Positions 1 through 12,604 of a stretch of 64,000 bases of DNA are shown here, one piece after another. The DNA is from Ascaphus truei (lineage: Eukaryota > Chordata > Amphibia > Anura > Ascaphidae): the NCBI GenBank assembly GCA_036426205.1, contig CM071574.1:11226099-11290098 (forward strand). Reading direction: 5' to 3'. Numbering within the stretch: the first letter of the stretch is position 1; every line of letters starts with the position of its first letter. Made by a program: the position numbers and the translations under genes. The notes under the pieces are model-generated. The model was not told the origin of the DNA. It worked only from the letters and a program-made list of their open reading frames with translations, and did no database searches.

Positions 1-1889
1 CAACAATAGAAAACCTGTGAGTGACAAAAACTGTTATTACAAAGAGAAAGTGGCGTTTTTATTGTGTGATTGATTACTATACTCTTTATTCTGTCATTTT
101 GGGGATACCAATATACGGTACAGCACATAAAACCATCACACAGTACACTTGCTGTTCAATGTTCATGACACATCCAGGCATTTCTCAAATGTCTCTCATT
201 CGTGAAATGGTAGGTATTGTGATTTATGAATTATCACAATAAAATAAAACCTATAAATATATTTACAGCGGGTAAATAGCCTTAAAGCTATTTATTGATT
301 AAATGTATTAGCTGTAATGGTGTTACCATACAATATTTGCAAACTATGGGATAACAAAGTTTGAAGTCTGTTTAGGTTTCTAATATACATTAGAAAATCC
401 TGTGAAATGTAAGATCTGTAAAACAAACTAAAATTCCATTAAAATCAACTGAGCCATTGAACAGCATTATCAAGATGATTTTCTTCAAACAGGGAATATC
501 TAAAATGCTAGACTGAAAAGGTCAAGTACCACTTAATGTAAATGTCAGACAGAAGGAGAAGTTGTAATAACTCCTGTTCCTTATGAAACAGAGGGAGTAA
601 GATGGCATCAGCTGAAGAAACAGGAGAACTAGCAGCATACAGTATGTATACATACTGTATGTAAAATAAACAGAAATTAGAATGTAATATGATATACTTT
701 CAGTTACATAGTCTGTCTTAAGTATAATGTTTTGGAATTTAAACAAATATGTTTTATATTTTATTAAAATGTCCCAATAGATGTGATCTTTTTGAAGACC
801 TGAACTGGAAGCCCAGGAGAAGGACTGTGTTAGCTTTACTATAGGGATTTAATACTTGTTCCAAGAAGTATGCCATTCCATTTACAGTAGTTAATGAATC
901 TCCATGGCTCATTGTGATGTTGCCTTCATTTCCTGGCATGGCTTTCCAGGAGGAAAATATTATTTCTGCATGTCTTAATGACATAAATGCTAAGCTTGGG
1001 TCTAGTGGGTGTAAGATTAAGGCAGTCTTGCTCAATAAAATGCAATATTTCTAATACATCATTTGTTTTCCTGTAGACTTCACACTTTTTTTTTGCACGA
1101 CCTTACCTGAAAGCTCATCACACAAACATTTCACTATGGTATGGACATAAAAGTAACCTGCTGTATGCTGACTTTTCAATATATTTCCTTCAACAAACAA
1201 AATATTAAATATAATGAGGTACAATTGATCAAGGTGTGTAAACTTGATTAAGCAATTAAACGGACTGAACTGGCTGAATCATTAAGGTCTACTTCATTAA
1301 AGTTGAAGTCTCAATCACTTCAAGATCTACTTTGATCATCTGGAAAAGAAGCACACGTGACAAGCCAAGGCTTGTTGTGTCTAACCTGTTCTGTCCATGA
1401 AAAATAAACATATTGGAACCTCTCACTCATCATACTTAACTAACAGCATTTCAATTATTGTTCATAGTTAACTGATTATTGCTTACTGGGAACAACTAAA
1501 TAGATCTAAATTTCCAACAAAAATAATCTATATTTCAGCTCAGGAATCTCACATTATTTTCATCTCTAAAATAGTAACAGTATTAAATAGTTTTGTGATT
1601 TGATTTATTCAGGGAACCATTTAAGTGTGGATAATTAAGATGAATGCTTAACGTTAAGAGAATTTATCTTTAAGGGTCATATAAAATACTGAAACCATGA
1701 TGGCTAAGTCAGCCAATTAAATCCTTAATGTATGTGTATTTACTTATATGCAGAAATAAACACAGTGACAAATGGTTTAATGTCAGTCAGTAGACAAGTT
1801 GTTGATAATGCTTAGTACTAACTGAAGATTTTTAAAATTTTTAACAAATCTCAACATAATTAAAATTTCAGAAACAAATAGTAATTTAC
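1..1889. other. Intronic stretch, nothing recognised
   Basis: AT-rich sequence downstream (in gene sense) of the last visible exon. No exon, TIR element or LINE motif could be supported by eye. A 93-codon minus-strand open frame at 754-1035 has no recognisable domain. Confidence 0.5.
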
Positions 1890-2094
1890 CCATATCTAGG
1901 ATCCAAAGCAATAGCTCTAGGATGTTCCATACCACCTGCTAATAATGTCGATCTCATTTTGCCATCTAATTTAGCAACTTCAATTTGGTCCAAATTGCTG
2001 TCTATCCAGTACATGTTCCCAGCTATCCAGTCTATTGCTAAGCCCTCAGGTGTGGCTAGGCCATGTTGAATGACTACTTCAATTCCACTTACAC
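1890..2094 (-). CDS. LRP1B: LRP1B exon: YWTD propeller, continued
   Basis: 205-bp exon, starting in phase 1 and ending in phase 2, with acceptor tattttctag and donor GTAAAT. It encodes [20 protein letters not shown], then [19 protein letters not shown] and [14 protein letters not shown]. The YWID, LDG and HPRAIALDP motifs are standard LDLR class B repeat elements. It is the most 3' exon found; the expected next propeller exon was not recognised in 1-1889. Confidence 0.95.
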
Positions 2095-5082
2095 CTAGAA
2101 AATAAGAGAGAGATTTTAATACCTACTAATTACCACTGAAATATGCACACATTCATAGCAACTGTAATCATGCTTGTCATTTATAGTATAATTGCAGAGA
2201 GCATCACTAGTAATCATGTATAAAGATATTCTATCTAGCAAAAATGTACTGTACAAGTTGCTAATTTGTACAAAATTGACCCATTACAGTATCTCTTCTT
2301 TGCGGCTTATTTGGTCATCTCACCAAAAGAGATTGCTGAGAAATGAGAATATACTGATTTAAAATAAACTTAGAAATAAGTACATTTGTTGATGATTTTG
2401 GGTATAAATTATGGTATGAATATCCATTAATTTCACACAACTTGAAAATTCAAGACAAAACCTTCTCTTTTGGGCAGTTTTCCACCTTAACCTCTCTGTC
2501 ACCACCACTTCTACAGTATTTTTTTCTTCCAAACACCCTTTCTTGCCATTTCCTATCTCTAGAACATCCCATCTATCTAATTATTTCAGTCTACCTTCCC
2601 TTCAACACTGGTTTGTGAGCATAGGAATGATTCCTGAAGTAGGAATATCTGCATCTCCATTTCTCCATTGAACAATTAGTAGAACTTTGTAATAAAGACT
2701 AATTTGATTAAATAAGAGGTCAGGCAAAGTGAAAGCTACTTTAAGAAGGGTATACAAACACCTTATATCAGAGAGTACGAGAAAATAACACAGGGTAGAG
2801 TAAGAAGTAATGAAATGTATGAAATAAAGCTGTTCATTTAAAAAGATCTAAACAGATTGCTAATCAGATAAAGTCCCTCTGCACCAGTTGCTGGTTGGAC
2901 ATTTTTGTGATGTCAGTTTCCAGTGTTCCAGGGAAATTATTTGAAGAAGTAAATCTTGTGATGAATCTCTGAATATGTTTAATCTTAAAGAAACAAAAAT
3001 AATTATATATATTTAGGGATCAATATAATGGGAGGAAATAACTCCAGTTCTTCATTTTTATAGCAGTAGATTAGGATCTATATATGTAATAAATTACAAA
3101 GAAAACATTTTATATGGGGATATTATACAGTATATCTGAGTTTAACAATTATCTGCCAATAGATTAAGCAAAACAGGTCTAAACCCTATAACATCTGATA
3201 TTTTAATACACAATCCTTTTTTACCTTCAGTGATCCATTAGGTGTAAAATGTAGGCTTCTGAAATAATGGTATGTATGTATATAAAGTATTAAGAATCTG
3301 GATTATTCTGCATTGCACTATGCTCTATGCTCAGTGAATGCTGTGTTTTCATAAATGTAACCCACCATACATGTATATGATGTTGTGTGCCTTGCAACAA
3401 AACAACAGATTAACAATGGCAGACAATGGATTTAGATATTGCCATGAGGTTTAGTGGATAAAATAGCTGAATACTGTAATACTGTAAATAGATATTACCT
3501 TGAGAATTAGTGGATAAAATAGCTGAATACTGTAAATACTGTAAAAACTGTAAAAACTGTTAATAGCTCCACTGGCTTGCACCAAAATTAAGCCTACACT
3601 GTAATATACAGCAGGTTTAAGCCTACCAGATTTATCTAGAAGGGCATGTGCATTGTTTCAGTTCTATTTCCATTTCACAATGTTTTAGCAGTTGCTGTGA
3701 AACTTTTTACTGCTGTTTCCTGACTTTAGATCATGACACACACTGTATGCAGCATTAAACATCTGGGCACCTGTCCTCTTTCGAAATGTTTCCTATATTA
3801 TTTACATTCTGCTAATTCTAAGGCTAAGGAGATTTTTTTATTGGTTGCTGGTTGTCACTTCTTGTAATCGCCAGCAGACCCAACATGTATGAGTGAAGAC
3901 TTTACATGATCTATTTGATTTCATATTTGGATTGACACATTTCCAACTATTTAGCAAAACACTGACATGTGATGTGGAAATAATGAATTGACAAATGTGA
4001 ATCAGGCAAATGTTGACATGCTAAGACAGCTTAGACAATTTGTGAATTCCGTTTAAACTCTGCAGCACGTTACTCCTAAAATGGGCACTAATTATAATTT
4101 CATAGAATATGGCAGAATTTGAAATAGATAATCAACAGAAAATGTTGTATTCACCTGCAATTTGTGAGTCATTTTATTAGCAAACATAACAGGTGAAATA
4201 ATAACCACGTCACCCCTGATCCACATTTCTACTTAAAATAACACTAGCGTTTTCCATCAATTGGCCTGGGTACATCTCTAAAAGTAATACTTTGCGTTCT
4301 GCATAGTACATTGACTAATTTTAACTCAAAATGCTTTTGTGTTAAAATAGTTTTGCAAAAGTAATTCATTTATTTATTGAGGTAGAGACACGTTTGAACT
4401 TAGTGATATGCACCATTTTTTTATGATTTGCTGAGACAGTGAATCCTATTTAATACGGAACTTATTGCCTTATATACTTTCTAAAACACCCATCTATAAA
4501 ACACATGGGGAGATACAGTACTTGTGACCACACCTGAGTTACCTGGGATATAAGATTATTTGAATTTGCAAAGTATACTCAAATGATTCCAATTATTTAC
4601 TCAGATATCTCAGGCGTGTTTACAGGTATCTATACACATATCCTCTTAGTCAAATGTGCTAATACAATATGAGGTTTTTTTTAAGAATAGGAAATAATAC
4701 ATACAAAACCGCTCACGCCAAAGATATAAGCGCCGTGTACTAATGAATTATTGCACAACATACACTTTACCAATTGTATTAAGGTGAACACAAAAAATAG
4801 ACTAATGATTAAGTTGAAGAAAACCTAACAAGATCAAATGTCACACACTGAAAAGGAAATTTGACACACAATTTTGCACAGATATTTATCTTTATAATAG
4901 AGTTGATATTACTAAGTAATGGAAAGCCCCAAGCACTTAACTTTGGGGCAACATAGGGTCATGGGTGCCTAACCCTGATTGATTGATTAATTCTGTCTCT
5001 TGTTAGAATGGGCTGTCACCATGGTCTTGACCAACTAGGGCGGATTTAGGTTGCCAGGTAAAGGTACTATTTGTAGTAAGGG
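2095..5082. other. Intronic stretch, mostly unannotated
   Basis: AT-rich intron sequence. A short direct repeat containing atagctgaatactgtaa occurs twice at 3465-3540, followed by small actgtaaa reiterations. No LINE, SINE or exon signal is convincing. Confidence 0.5.
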
Positions 5083-5165
5083 ATTGTTAGTCCAAATAAA
5101 AAAGGTATCAACTAATACTGAAGTACAAAATTACTCTGTACTATCACAACTGGACTAACATGGCC
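5083..5165 (+). repeat. Solo 3'-tail fragment of the fold-back family at 62.9 kb
   Basis: The stretch aaaaaaggtatcaactaata followed by ctgaagtac and a ggactaaca end is a diverged copy of the right arm of the fold-back element at 62901-63353. No partner arm is visible near it. Confidence 0.6.
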
Positions 5166-5526
5166 ATTTCTACTTAATTCATATTTAGGGATTGGCTGTT
5201 TGAGTTGTATTGGGTAGGTAGCTAGTGAGAGCTGATTGGTGGCGGTAGGCATTGTAAGGCAGACAATACGCAGGGTATACATAAAGGGCATTTGAGGGAC
5301 TGAGAAACCTGTGTTCCCTAATGATGGGACTCACCTAGTAATCCCCATTCTACCTCCTTCTACTGTTTTGTCTTTATTAACTACTGTATATAAAAATGTG
5401 AAAAGATTGTATTTGGTGCAGCATAGATGAGGTTTGTTAAATGTATTGGTTATGTTACCGTAATTGCATAATGGTTTCAGTTGTTACAGACAAGCCAACG
5501 AGTATTCTAAAAATTGCCATAAACTA

Positions 5527-5735
5527 GCCAGGTACATGCTGGGTACATGCTGGGTACATTTCAGTGACATTTCTGCAGAGGCTAATGGCCCATCGGATTA
5601 ACAACGCAAGGGTTCTTGGCAGTCCCATTCAGTTTGAATGGGACTGTCAAGGACCCCTGCTGTTAATTCGACGGGCCATTAGTCTTTCTGCAGAAATGTG
5701 TGAAATGTTGCAGCATGTAACCAGCATACCTGGGT
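5527..5735. repeat. Palindromic element, copy 1 (5.5 kb)
   Basis: Two arms of about 60 bases face each other across a two-base centre (5633-5634). The left arm contains gctaatggcccatcggatta and ggcagtcccattca; the right arm is its near complement. Outer ends carry catgctgggtacat-like repeats on the left and the reverse (ccagcatacctgg) on the right. It shares this layout with 9951-10217, so it is a dispersed non-autonomous element. Superfamily not determined. Confidence 0.75.
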
Positions 5736-6177
5736 CTTTTTGGAGATTGCCCCAGGTTTGTTTTAGAATAATCGTCGGCACTATGTTGGTTTATTTATTA
5801 TGTTTATATTATTTCTTCTTCATTGGGACGTATGGTTAATTTTACAACTGAATGTAAATGAAAAATGTAATAAATGTGTCCTGCGGCCCTACAGGCACAA
5901 TTAAGCGGTCCATTCAGTAACCTTGAATAACAGTAGATGGGCAAACTTTTGACTATTCATATTAACTCCTTGGATACCTCAGTGATCATGAAGCTATGCA
6001 TTGGGGTTAATACTCAGGTCTTGGCCGAATTATTTGGCCTAGTCAAGGGTATTTAATTTGGCTTTCTATATTGCTAAAACAATATAGGAAGCCAAAGTTG
6101 GTCAATTCAGCACCTTGGACAAGACCAAATAAGTTGCTGTAACCTAACGTTAGGTGCTGAAGCACCTGTAGCTATGA

Positions 6178-6560
6178 CCTAAAATTTTTTTGCATTAAGT
6201 CCGCGCTAACTTTAGGGCCAAGACCCCAGTGCCTGCTGTGGCGCACCACACACCGCAGTTCAGCCCTGTATGGGGAAGGCCCCAGTGGCCGTGAGTGTGT
6301 GGTTGCGCAAAGCACGATGACGCGTACGCTGGCAGGGAATTCAAGAAAAAATTCTTGTCCTCCCTTGCTGCAACTCGATCACGTGGTTGGCGGCAGCCAA
6401 TGTAAGGGCAGATATGCTCCTTTGTAGTCGTGCCCCACCATCATGGCCCCATTCTTCGCGCATCCCATCGCTCCTCTACAGACCGCCGATCGCAGCTTTT
6501 TACTGTGGACGCGCTCCAGGTCGCCAGGCACGTGTGCAGCAGTAAATACTGGGTCCATAG
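6178..6560. repeat. GC-rich island-like block, probably repeat-derived
   Basis: The base composition switches abruptly from AT-rich to CpG-rich here and back again. The block contains many CGs and several short inverted motifs, but no clean terminal repeats were found. It resembles in composition the GC-rich TIR elements at 36.7, 39.4 and 51.2 kb. The open frame at 6430-6636 has no recognisable domain. Confidence 0.35.
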
Positions 6561-7715
6561 CCTAACAGACTACTATAGATATGTCTTCAGGTGTTCCACA
6601 CATCTTTTGCATATCATTAAGAGTAACGGCTGTTAAAGTTAACCGCAGGCTATCTTAGCAACAATTTTGTGAGCTTTGGGAATCCTCATTAGCACTTAAC
6701 GATGTGTTTACTTCAGTAAGTTCATAGTTAAGTAAATAACGGATTTCTGTGGATCTGGGCGTAAATGTCCCATAAGTTGTACAACTGTGGTGATCTTCTC
6801 TCAACATCGTACTGTAGCAAAATGTATTAATTCTGCTCCAAGAGTTATTACCCTCAGTTAAAGAGGAGAATTACATATTCATTCAGGAGATAATACAAGC
6901 ATTATCAGAGTTTTTAATGGAGCCGTGTTACTTATTGGGTTACATATTGGGCTTGCAATTAACAGGTGCGGAAACATTTGCTACATCTGTACCATTTATA
7001 AAATTGCTGCAATTTTGAATACAGTAACATTTGTAAGGTTTTTCCTAACTTACTGTAACCTATTTGGATGTCTGTATTAATGATAGATGTAAGAAAATGT
7101 TGTATGCACAGATAGTACTGACTTTGTAGATAGACTTCTACCAAAGTACTGTGAAGTTGACTTCAATCCGAGTTTCAATGCAATAGTGCACTGAAAGGCA
7201 CTATTGCAGTTGAATGAATTACCTCCCATGAGTATTCTGGAGATCAACAAGATCAACAGAAAGTCAGAAGCATTTTGGAGTTGTGTCAGCTGCCTAAAAT
7301 CTCTTTCTGTGATTGAAACCTGAAATGTAGCTAGATAAAGATATATTCTACTGTTAAACTCAGAAGTTGATTATAATCCAAATTTTTGAACAGCATTTAA
7401 TTCAATTGTTATATCTCTTCTTACTATAAATGTGCAGTATGTTTCTGCTAAGACCCCAAATGTGTCAAATTATTTAGTCTACATTTGCAGTTTAACCAAA
7501 TGAGAAGATTAGGCATTGTACCCATGTCCACATACTGTACATTTCAATTCATAAGTGACCTGGGGCACATAATGCTTTTGTCTGCTATATTACACATAAA
7601 GTAGCAGCTGATATACAGTAAGCAAAACCATTTGTTCAGTAAATTATTCATATTAACTTAGACATTAGGTTAAAATATAGATATGAGCAAACTAAGAACA
7701 ATGCATAATGCTCAC

Positions 7716-7913
7716 CTGCTGTCTCAGATAGCTTGCCTCTGTAAATTTTATCCTCTACGACATCGGTCCAGTAGAGCAAACTTTGATTAAAATGGAAATC
7801 CAAAGCTATAGTGTTTCTTAAACCGGGAACTAATAGGCTGTAGTCTCTCGTATGAAGGTCAATCCGTCTGATTTCATGACGGATGGAAAAAATAATGAAC
7901 GCTTCAAATGAAT
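7716..7913 (-). CDS. LRP1B: LRP1B exon: start of YWTD propeller
   Basis: 198-bp exon, phase 1-1, with acceptor tgcttttag and donor GTGAGC. It encodes [19 protein letters not shown], then [18 protein letters not shown] and [18 protein letters not shown]. The YWTD signature marks the first blades of the six-bladed beta-propeller that follows LDLa cluster II. In the family, propellers and flanking EGF modules drive acid-dependent ligand release in endosomes. This is the clearest discriminator for LRP1B over LRP1. Confidence 0.95.
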
Positions 7914-9462
7914 CTAAAAGCAAGGCAAGTTGAACATAATTAATCTTATGTTTATTAAAACTAGGGGTAAAGTCTGTTGAGAGAGAATAGAAAGAAGACA
8001 ACTGAAAGCATACCAGAAATACTGTTGGTCATTCAGATAAGCATTTATTCATGCAGATGCACTCATGGTTAATCTGGGGGTATTTTGCATTGCTCTATAG
8101 CTTAACTTTTACCGGCTACAATAACCTTGTTGTGTCTGGTTTGTAGACACAATGCAGAATCAGCATCCACGCTCTAACTGATGTGTTCAAAAAGGTGAAA
8201 CATTGGCTGTTACTCTCTTGTACCAGGATTAACTGTAATGTAAAGTAGTAGCAAAGATTATTTTGAGTCCATGTAGTACCCCTACCCTCCTCCCATTTAA
8301 AACCTTAAGAAACTTTAAGTGGAAAAAAGAAATAAACGGAGCAGCTAAAAGTGACACAATCAGTGTGCTGATTTACATGTTACTACAGAGAATCGTTGGC
8401 TGTAACTAAATTGCTGCATGACAATAGGATGAATGAAGCATGTGTTGGAAACATGCAGATATTATACACTTATGGGATTTCTATTTTTGCTGCAGTCCAT
8501 ATGGTGGTGGGTCTTTGTCCCATTCTACCCACCATAACCTAAATGTGTTGGCTACAATCACTATCAATTTAAAATTGCAGAATCAGTGACCAAGCTCCAA
8601 CTGAGTCTATAACAATAAGACAGTTGTTAATGAGTGTGTCTACTGATTCTGTACAGTTCTTTCTTTTCACAGGCTTTACTATAATTATGTAGAAAGTAAA
8701 AGCTACAGGGGGTCCATGTAAACATTGATAGGAAGTTAAAACTAACACACCAAGTACGCCCATAGGCAAGTTACTACCAAGAGCCCTTGTTTGCTGCTTA
8801 ACTAAAATATTTATTCTATGATTTAATCCTGTTTGGGGCCCCTATGGAAGACTTGCAGATACCCTCATTGATCCCCCATATTGTATTGCTCTATTGTGTA
8901 TAAGGGAGAGTGTTTTGTAGTGTATAGGAGTGAGAACTTGACTTTCTAAAAACTATGATTATTTGTACTCTTCCTATCCCTCCAATAACTGAGAAGTCTC
9001 TCCTCCTGTATCTCACTATGCCCTCCTTATTGCATTTTCTGTTTACTGTTTCCTCACTCCTGGGTGAATGTCCCTGTTCTCTCCAACTTCCCCACTCCCC
9101 ACTGTACCATTATTTATACACCTCTCTCCCAACAACCCTCAATAAAAAACACCCACACAAATCCTCTATTAACACCCTCTATCTACTCCTTCCTGCTGCT
9201 GGGGATCTCCCCTAAGCCTGAAGCCAGACATACACACCTGATCTCACCCACAGCTCCCTGCCATCTCTTCCCCTGTAAATGGTGTTAACCTTTTCATTTA
9301 ACACTGACCAACCTTAAAACTTGCCCCACAAATCAAGCATCCCAATAGCCTGCACTCATGGCTATTGTCCCACAGTCATTTATAGCACCCATTGTGGCCA
9401 AGCACACCCATCTACAGCACTTATTCCCTCACCTGCTGTCTCTGTAAGTTTCCCCTCAAACC
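7914..9462. other. Intronic stretch with weak repeat traces
   Basis: The phrase acccaccataacc occurs near 8527 and again near 43520 in otherwise similar surroundings (ggtctttgtc or gtttttgtc before it), so a diverged dispersed repeat lies around 8440-8560. C-rich CT-type sequence covers 8950-9260. No coding signal. Confidence 0.4.
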
Positions 9463-9466
9463 TCTT

Positions 9467-9612
9467 AGATTGTAAGCTCTTTGGGGCAGGGATTTCCTTT
9501 CCCATTGTCTGATTTTTGCTGAACTTATTGTATTATTATAATTCCCTGTACTGTATTCTTTGTGAAGTGCTGAGTACACTTTGGCGCTTTATAAATAAAG
9601 ACATACAATACA
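9467..9612 (+). repeat. SINE-like 3' tail, copy 1
   Basis: Begins agattgtaagctctttgggg and ends tataaataaagacatacaat. Copies with the same start and the same ataaataaag end are at 22076-22226 (close) and 56193-56348 (diverged). The agattgtaagctc...gggcaggga start is shared with the tail of the tRNA-derived SINE at 46748-46976. Confidence 0.75.
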
Positions 9613-9613
9613 A

Positions 9614-9615
<2 letters not shown>

Positions 9616-9657
<42 letters not shown>

Positions 9658-9666
9658 ATATATATC
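9616..9666. repeat. (TA)n microsatellite
   Basis: About 50 bp of almost pure TA alternation, directly after the A-rich end of the SINE-like tail. Confidence 0.9.
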
Positions 9667-9950
9667 AGAATAAAAGTGCACGCTCCATGGTGTAATAACG
9701 TTAACAAGTTATTTCCTGCATCTAAAGTGGTAACTAAGATATGCATTTACACAGACAGTTAGGTAGAAAAGCATTGGAGAGAACAATACTAGTAACCACC
9801 TAGGAATAAGCAATAGCATGATTGGATATCCAAAGAGTGTCCCAGAAAGAAGTGTCCGCATTGGGCTGGAAGCCATCTTAGTGGAAGCCTACAGCAGAGA
9901 CTGCGACTATTCTAACACAAACCAGTGGCAATCGCCAAAAAGGCCCAGGT

Positions 9951-10217
9951 ACACCCAGGTACATGCTGGATACATGCCTTAAACTTGGCTTTAACTTGCC
10001 TTAAACTAGACACAGCATTTCTGCATTGATTAATGGCCCATCAGATTAACAGCAGGGTCCCTGGCAGTCCCATTCAAACTGAATGGACTGCCAGGACCCC
10101 TGCTGTGTTAATCCTATGGGTCATTAGTCAATGCAGAAATGCCTTAAACTTGCCTTAAACTAGCCAGGTTACACCCAGCACATACCCAGAATGTAACCGG
10201 GCTAGTTTAAGGCAAGC
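9951..10217. repeat. Palindromic element, copy 2 (10 kb)
   Basis: Central palindrome at about 10014-10141, with arms gcatttctgcattgattaat and the complement of that near 10141. The outer parts repeat gccttaaact several times and end with mirrored ccaggt/acctgg-type motifs. It has the same centre as 5527-5735 (taatggcccatc, ggcagtcccattca). It is longer than copy 1 because of the gccttaaact repeats. Confidence 0.75.
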
Positions 10218-11440
10218 TTTAGAATATTCGTGGTCTCGTCTGTACCAAAAGGCTGACTGGTAAATTCCAGAGAAAAGTTCTGGACTGGAGGACCAGTGCT
10301 TCACTGGTCAAGGTGGGATGCCTGATATTGGAGTTATTAGTCCACTCAGTTAAACTCCGCTCAACTCCGTCCTGTTCTGTTAACGTCACTGATGTCAAGT
10401 GTTGTCTCTGTGGACAGTCAGCCTTTTGGTAGGCTTGCACAAACTTGGAGACCAACCCATATGGACGTGTCTTTCTGGGACACCCTTTGGAAAGCCAATC
10501 ATGTTATTCCTGGATCCTGGGTGAGACTATTATTGTTCTCTCGAATGTTTTTTTACCTACCTATCTGTGTAAATGCATATATTACCACTGTAGATGCATT
10601 ACATAGCTTGTCAATGTTACTACACCATGGAGCATGCACTTTTAATTATTTTTCAATAGATTTTCGTGGATGTGGTGAATCCAATAAAAAGCTGCCCAAA
10701 GTCTCGACGAAATATTCCATCTTTTTGCTACTTTGCAAATTGGACATTTTTGGATTTCCAAAGATCCAGTATCTTGATACAAGTATATACTGTATATACA
10801 ATTTTTGATGCTTTAAAGTATTCTATTTTTTACTGGTTACACTGTCAGTATAAGATTCAACTGTGTATTGTGGCCTTTGATAACAGAAAACTGGGACAAG
10901 TGCCCAGTCATCACACTGTAGGGGGCTCCTTATTGTGTTTTCATGTATTTTTCTAATTGTGATTGTCTTTATTTACTTTATCTTTGTGTAACTTTTAGAG
11001 CGCAGCGTTGATATATTGTTACATGTATTATGTAAATTGTAATAATCTTCACTCCAGTTGTAACCAATATTAATTACACTGAATGTATTATGATACTTTC
11101 ATTTTCGCTCCATCAACGGGGTAAAGGGAAATTTAAACTAGGAACCTCTAAGGGCCCCCAAAGACTCTCTTGCCTGGGGCCCCAAGAACCCAAAGACCAC
11201 CCCAGGCTGGCATATGTATTTCTCACAGTGACAAAGATAAAGAAGTATAGGATTACCTACTTGTACAGTATAAATATTTACCACTTTCGAGATTCTGAAT
11301 CCAGTTAATAGTCAGATTAAATTGTCAAGCTAAATTTGAAATATATATATAATTCCCAATATGTTTTAACCCGTTTCACAGTATTCTCCCTGTAATGTTT
11401 AGTTTAAGTGCTTCAGGCTTAACTAAAAAAGCTTTTTTTT
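10218..11440. other. Intronic stretch, nothing firm
   Basis: Several open frames of 70-138 codons lie here but none has a domain or plausible composition. The phrase caccatggagcatgcactttt at 10623 echoes the minus-strand phrase around 9676-9690, so a diverged repeat pair may flank copy 2 of the palindromic element. Confidence 0.35.
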
Positions 11441-11598
11441 TTTTACAAATGATCCAGAATGATCACAAAAAGGATTCCCACTGATTTGCACACAGCCCAA
11501 AAAATCATGACAATATTAAGGGAATAATTCCAACATTCCTATAATAGAGGAAACCAGGAGGTGTAAAACACAAAAATAAAAAAATATTTATTAATCTA

Positions 11599-12604
11599 CC
11601 GTAAATTCCGGACTATAAGCCGCACCTGAATATAAGCCGCACACGTCTATAAACCGCACACGTCTATAAGCCGCAGGTTAACCTCACATTAACCCCCCAG
11701 CACCTCACAACATCCCCCACTACGCACCTCACACCCCCCCCCCTGTACCGCACATCAATCCCCCCTGCACCTCACATCAAGCCTCCAGCACCTCACATTA
11801 ACCTTTGAGCACCTCACATTAACCCCCCAGCACCTCACGTTAACCCCTGAGCACCTCACATTAACCCCCCACCCCAGCACCTCACGTTAACCCCTGAGCA
11901 CCTCACATTAACCCCCCAAAACCTCACATTAGCCCCTGAGCACCTGACATTAACCTATGTGAAGCACCTCACATATAAACCCCCAGCACCTCACATTAAC
12001 CCCCTGCACATCACATCAACCCCCCTGCACCACACATCAACCCCCCCTGCACCACACATCAACTCTCCCTGCACCTCACATCAAGCCCCCAGCACCTCAC
12101 AACCCCTGAGCACCTCACATCAAGCCCCCAGCACCTCCCATTAACCCCTGAGCACCTCACACTTAACCCCAGCACATCACATCACAACCCCCCTGCACCA
12201 CACATCAACCCCCCCTGCACCACACATCAACCCCCCTGCACCACACATCAACCCCCCCCTGCACCACACATCAAGCCCCCAGCACCTCACATTAAACAGT
12301 AAATACCTGCCGTCCAAGCAGGAGTGCACGCACGCTCTAGCAAGCAGCAGGCAGGAAGTGCATCAATGCTAGAGCGCGCTGCTACTCTGCGAGGGGGAGA
12401 GCGGGCTACCGGGGGATGGTGACAACGGGCTGCGGGGGATGGTGACAGCGAGCTCGCGGGGGGGGGCGTGGGAGAGGGACTCGGGAGGGAGGGAGGGGGG
12501 AGAGCCGAAAGCTGGAAAAAGTCATATATAAGCTGCACCTGAATATAAGCCGCGAGGTTCAATGCGTGGGGGAAAAGTAGCGGCTTATAATCCGGAAATT
12601 ACGG
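11599..12604. mobile_element. 1-kb non-autonomous TIR element inserted at TA
   Basis: Ends are ccgtaaattccggactataa and the complement of cggcttataatccggaaatt-acgg, giving a TIR of roughly 27 bp with mismatches. TA flanks both ends (11597-11598 and 12605-12606). The uninterrupted right arm of the surrounding inverted repeat supplies the empty site, so the borders are well supported. TA duplication fits a Tc1/mariner-type or other TA-targeting element, but the superfamily is not settled. The interior is a cacctcacatta minisatellite followed by a GC-rich segment. Confidence 0.8.
11680..12296 (+). repeat. Minisatellite, about 20-25 bp units
   Basis: Around 25 degenerate units of the type cacctcacattaacccccc (with agcacc- or tgagcacc- joints), purine-poor on this strand. 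The whole array sits inside the TIR element. The apparent proline/threonine-rich open frames here are artefacts of the repeat. Confidence 0.9.

Noticed and set aside
754..1035. 93-codon minus-strand frame as the next LRP1B propeller exon
   Set aside because: No YWTD, LDG or WPNGL-type motif and no matching splice phase; only chance similarity.
12287..12562. Pro/Ser-rich minus-strand frame
   Set aside because: Lies in the GC-rich end of the minisatellite-bearing TIR element.
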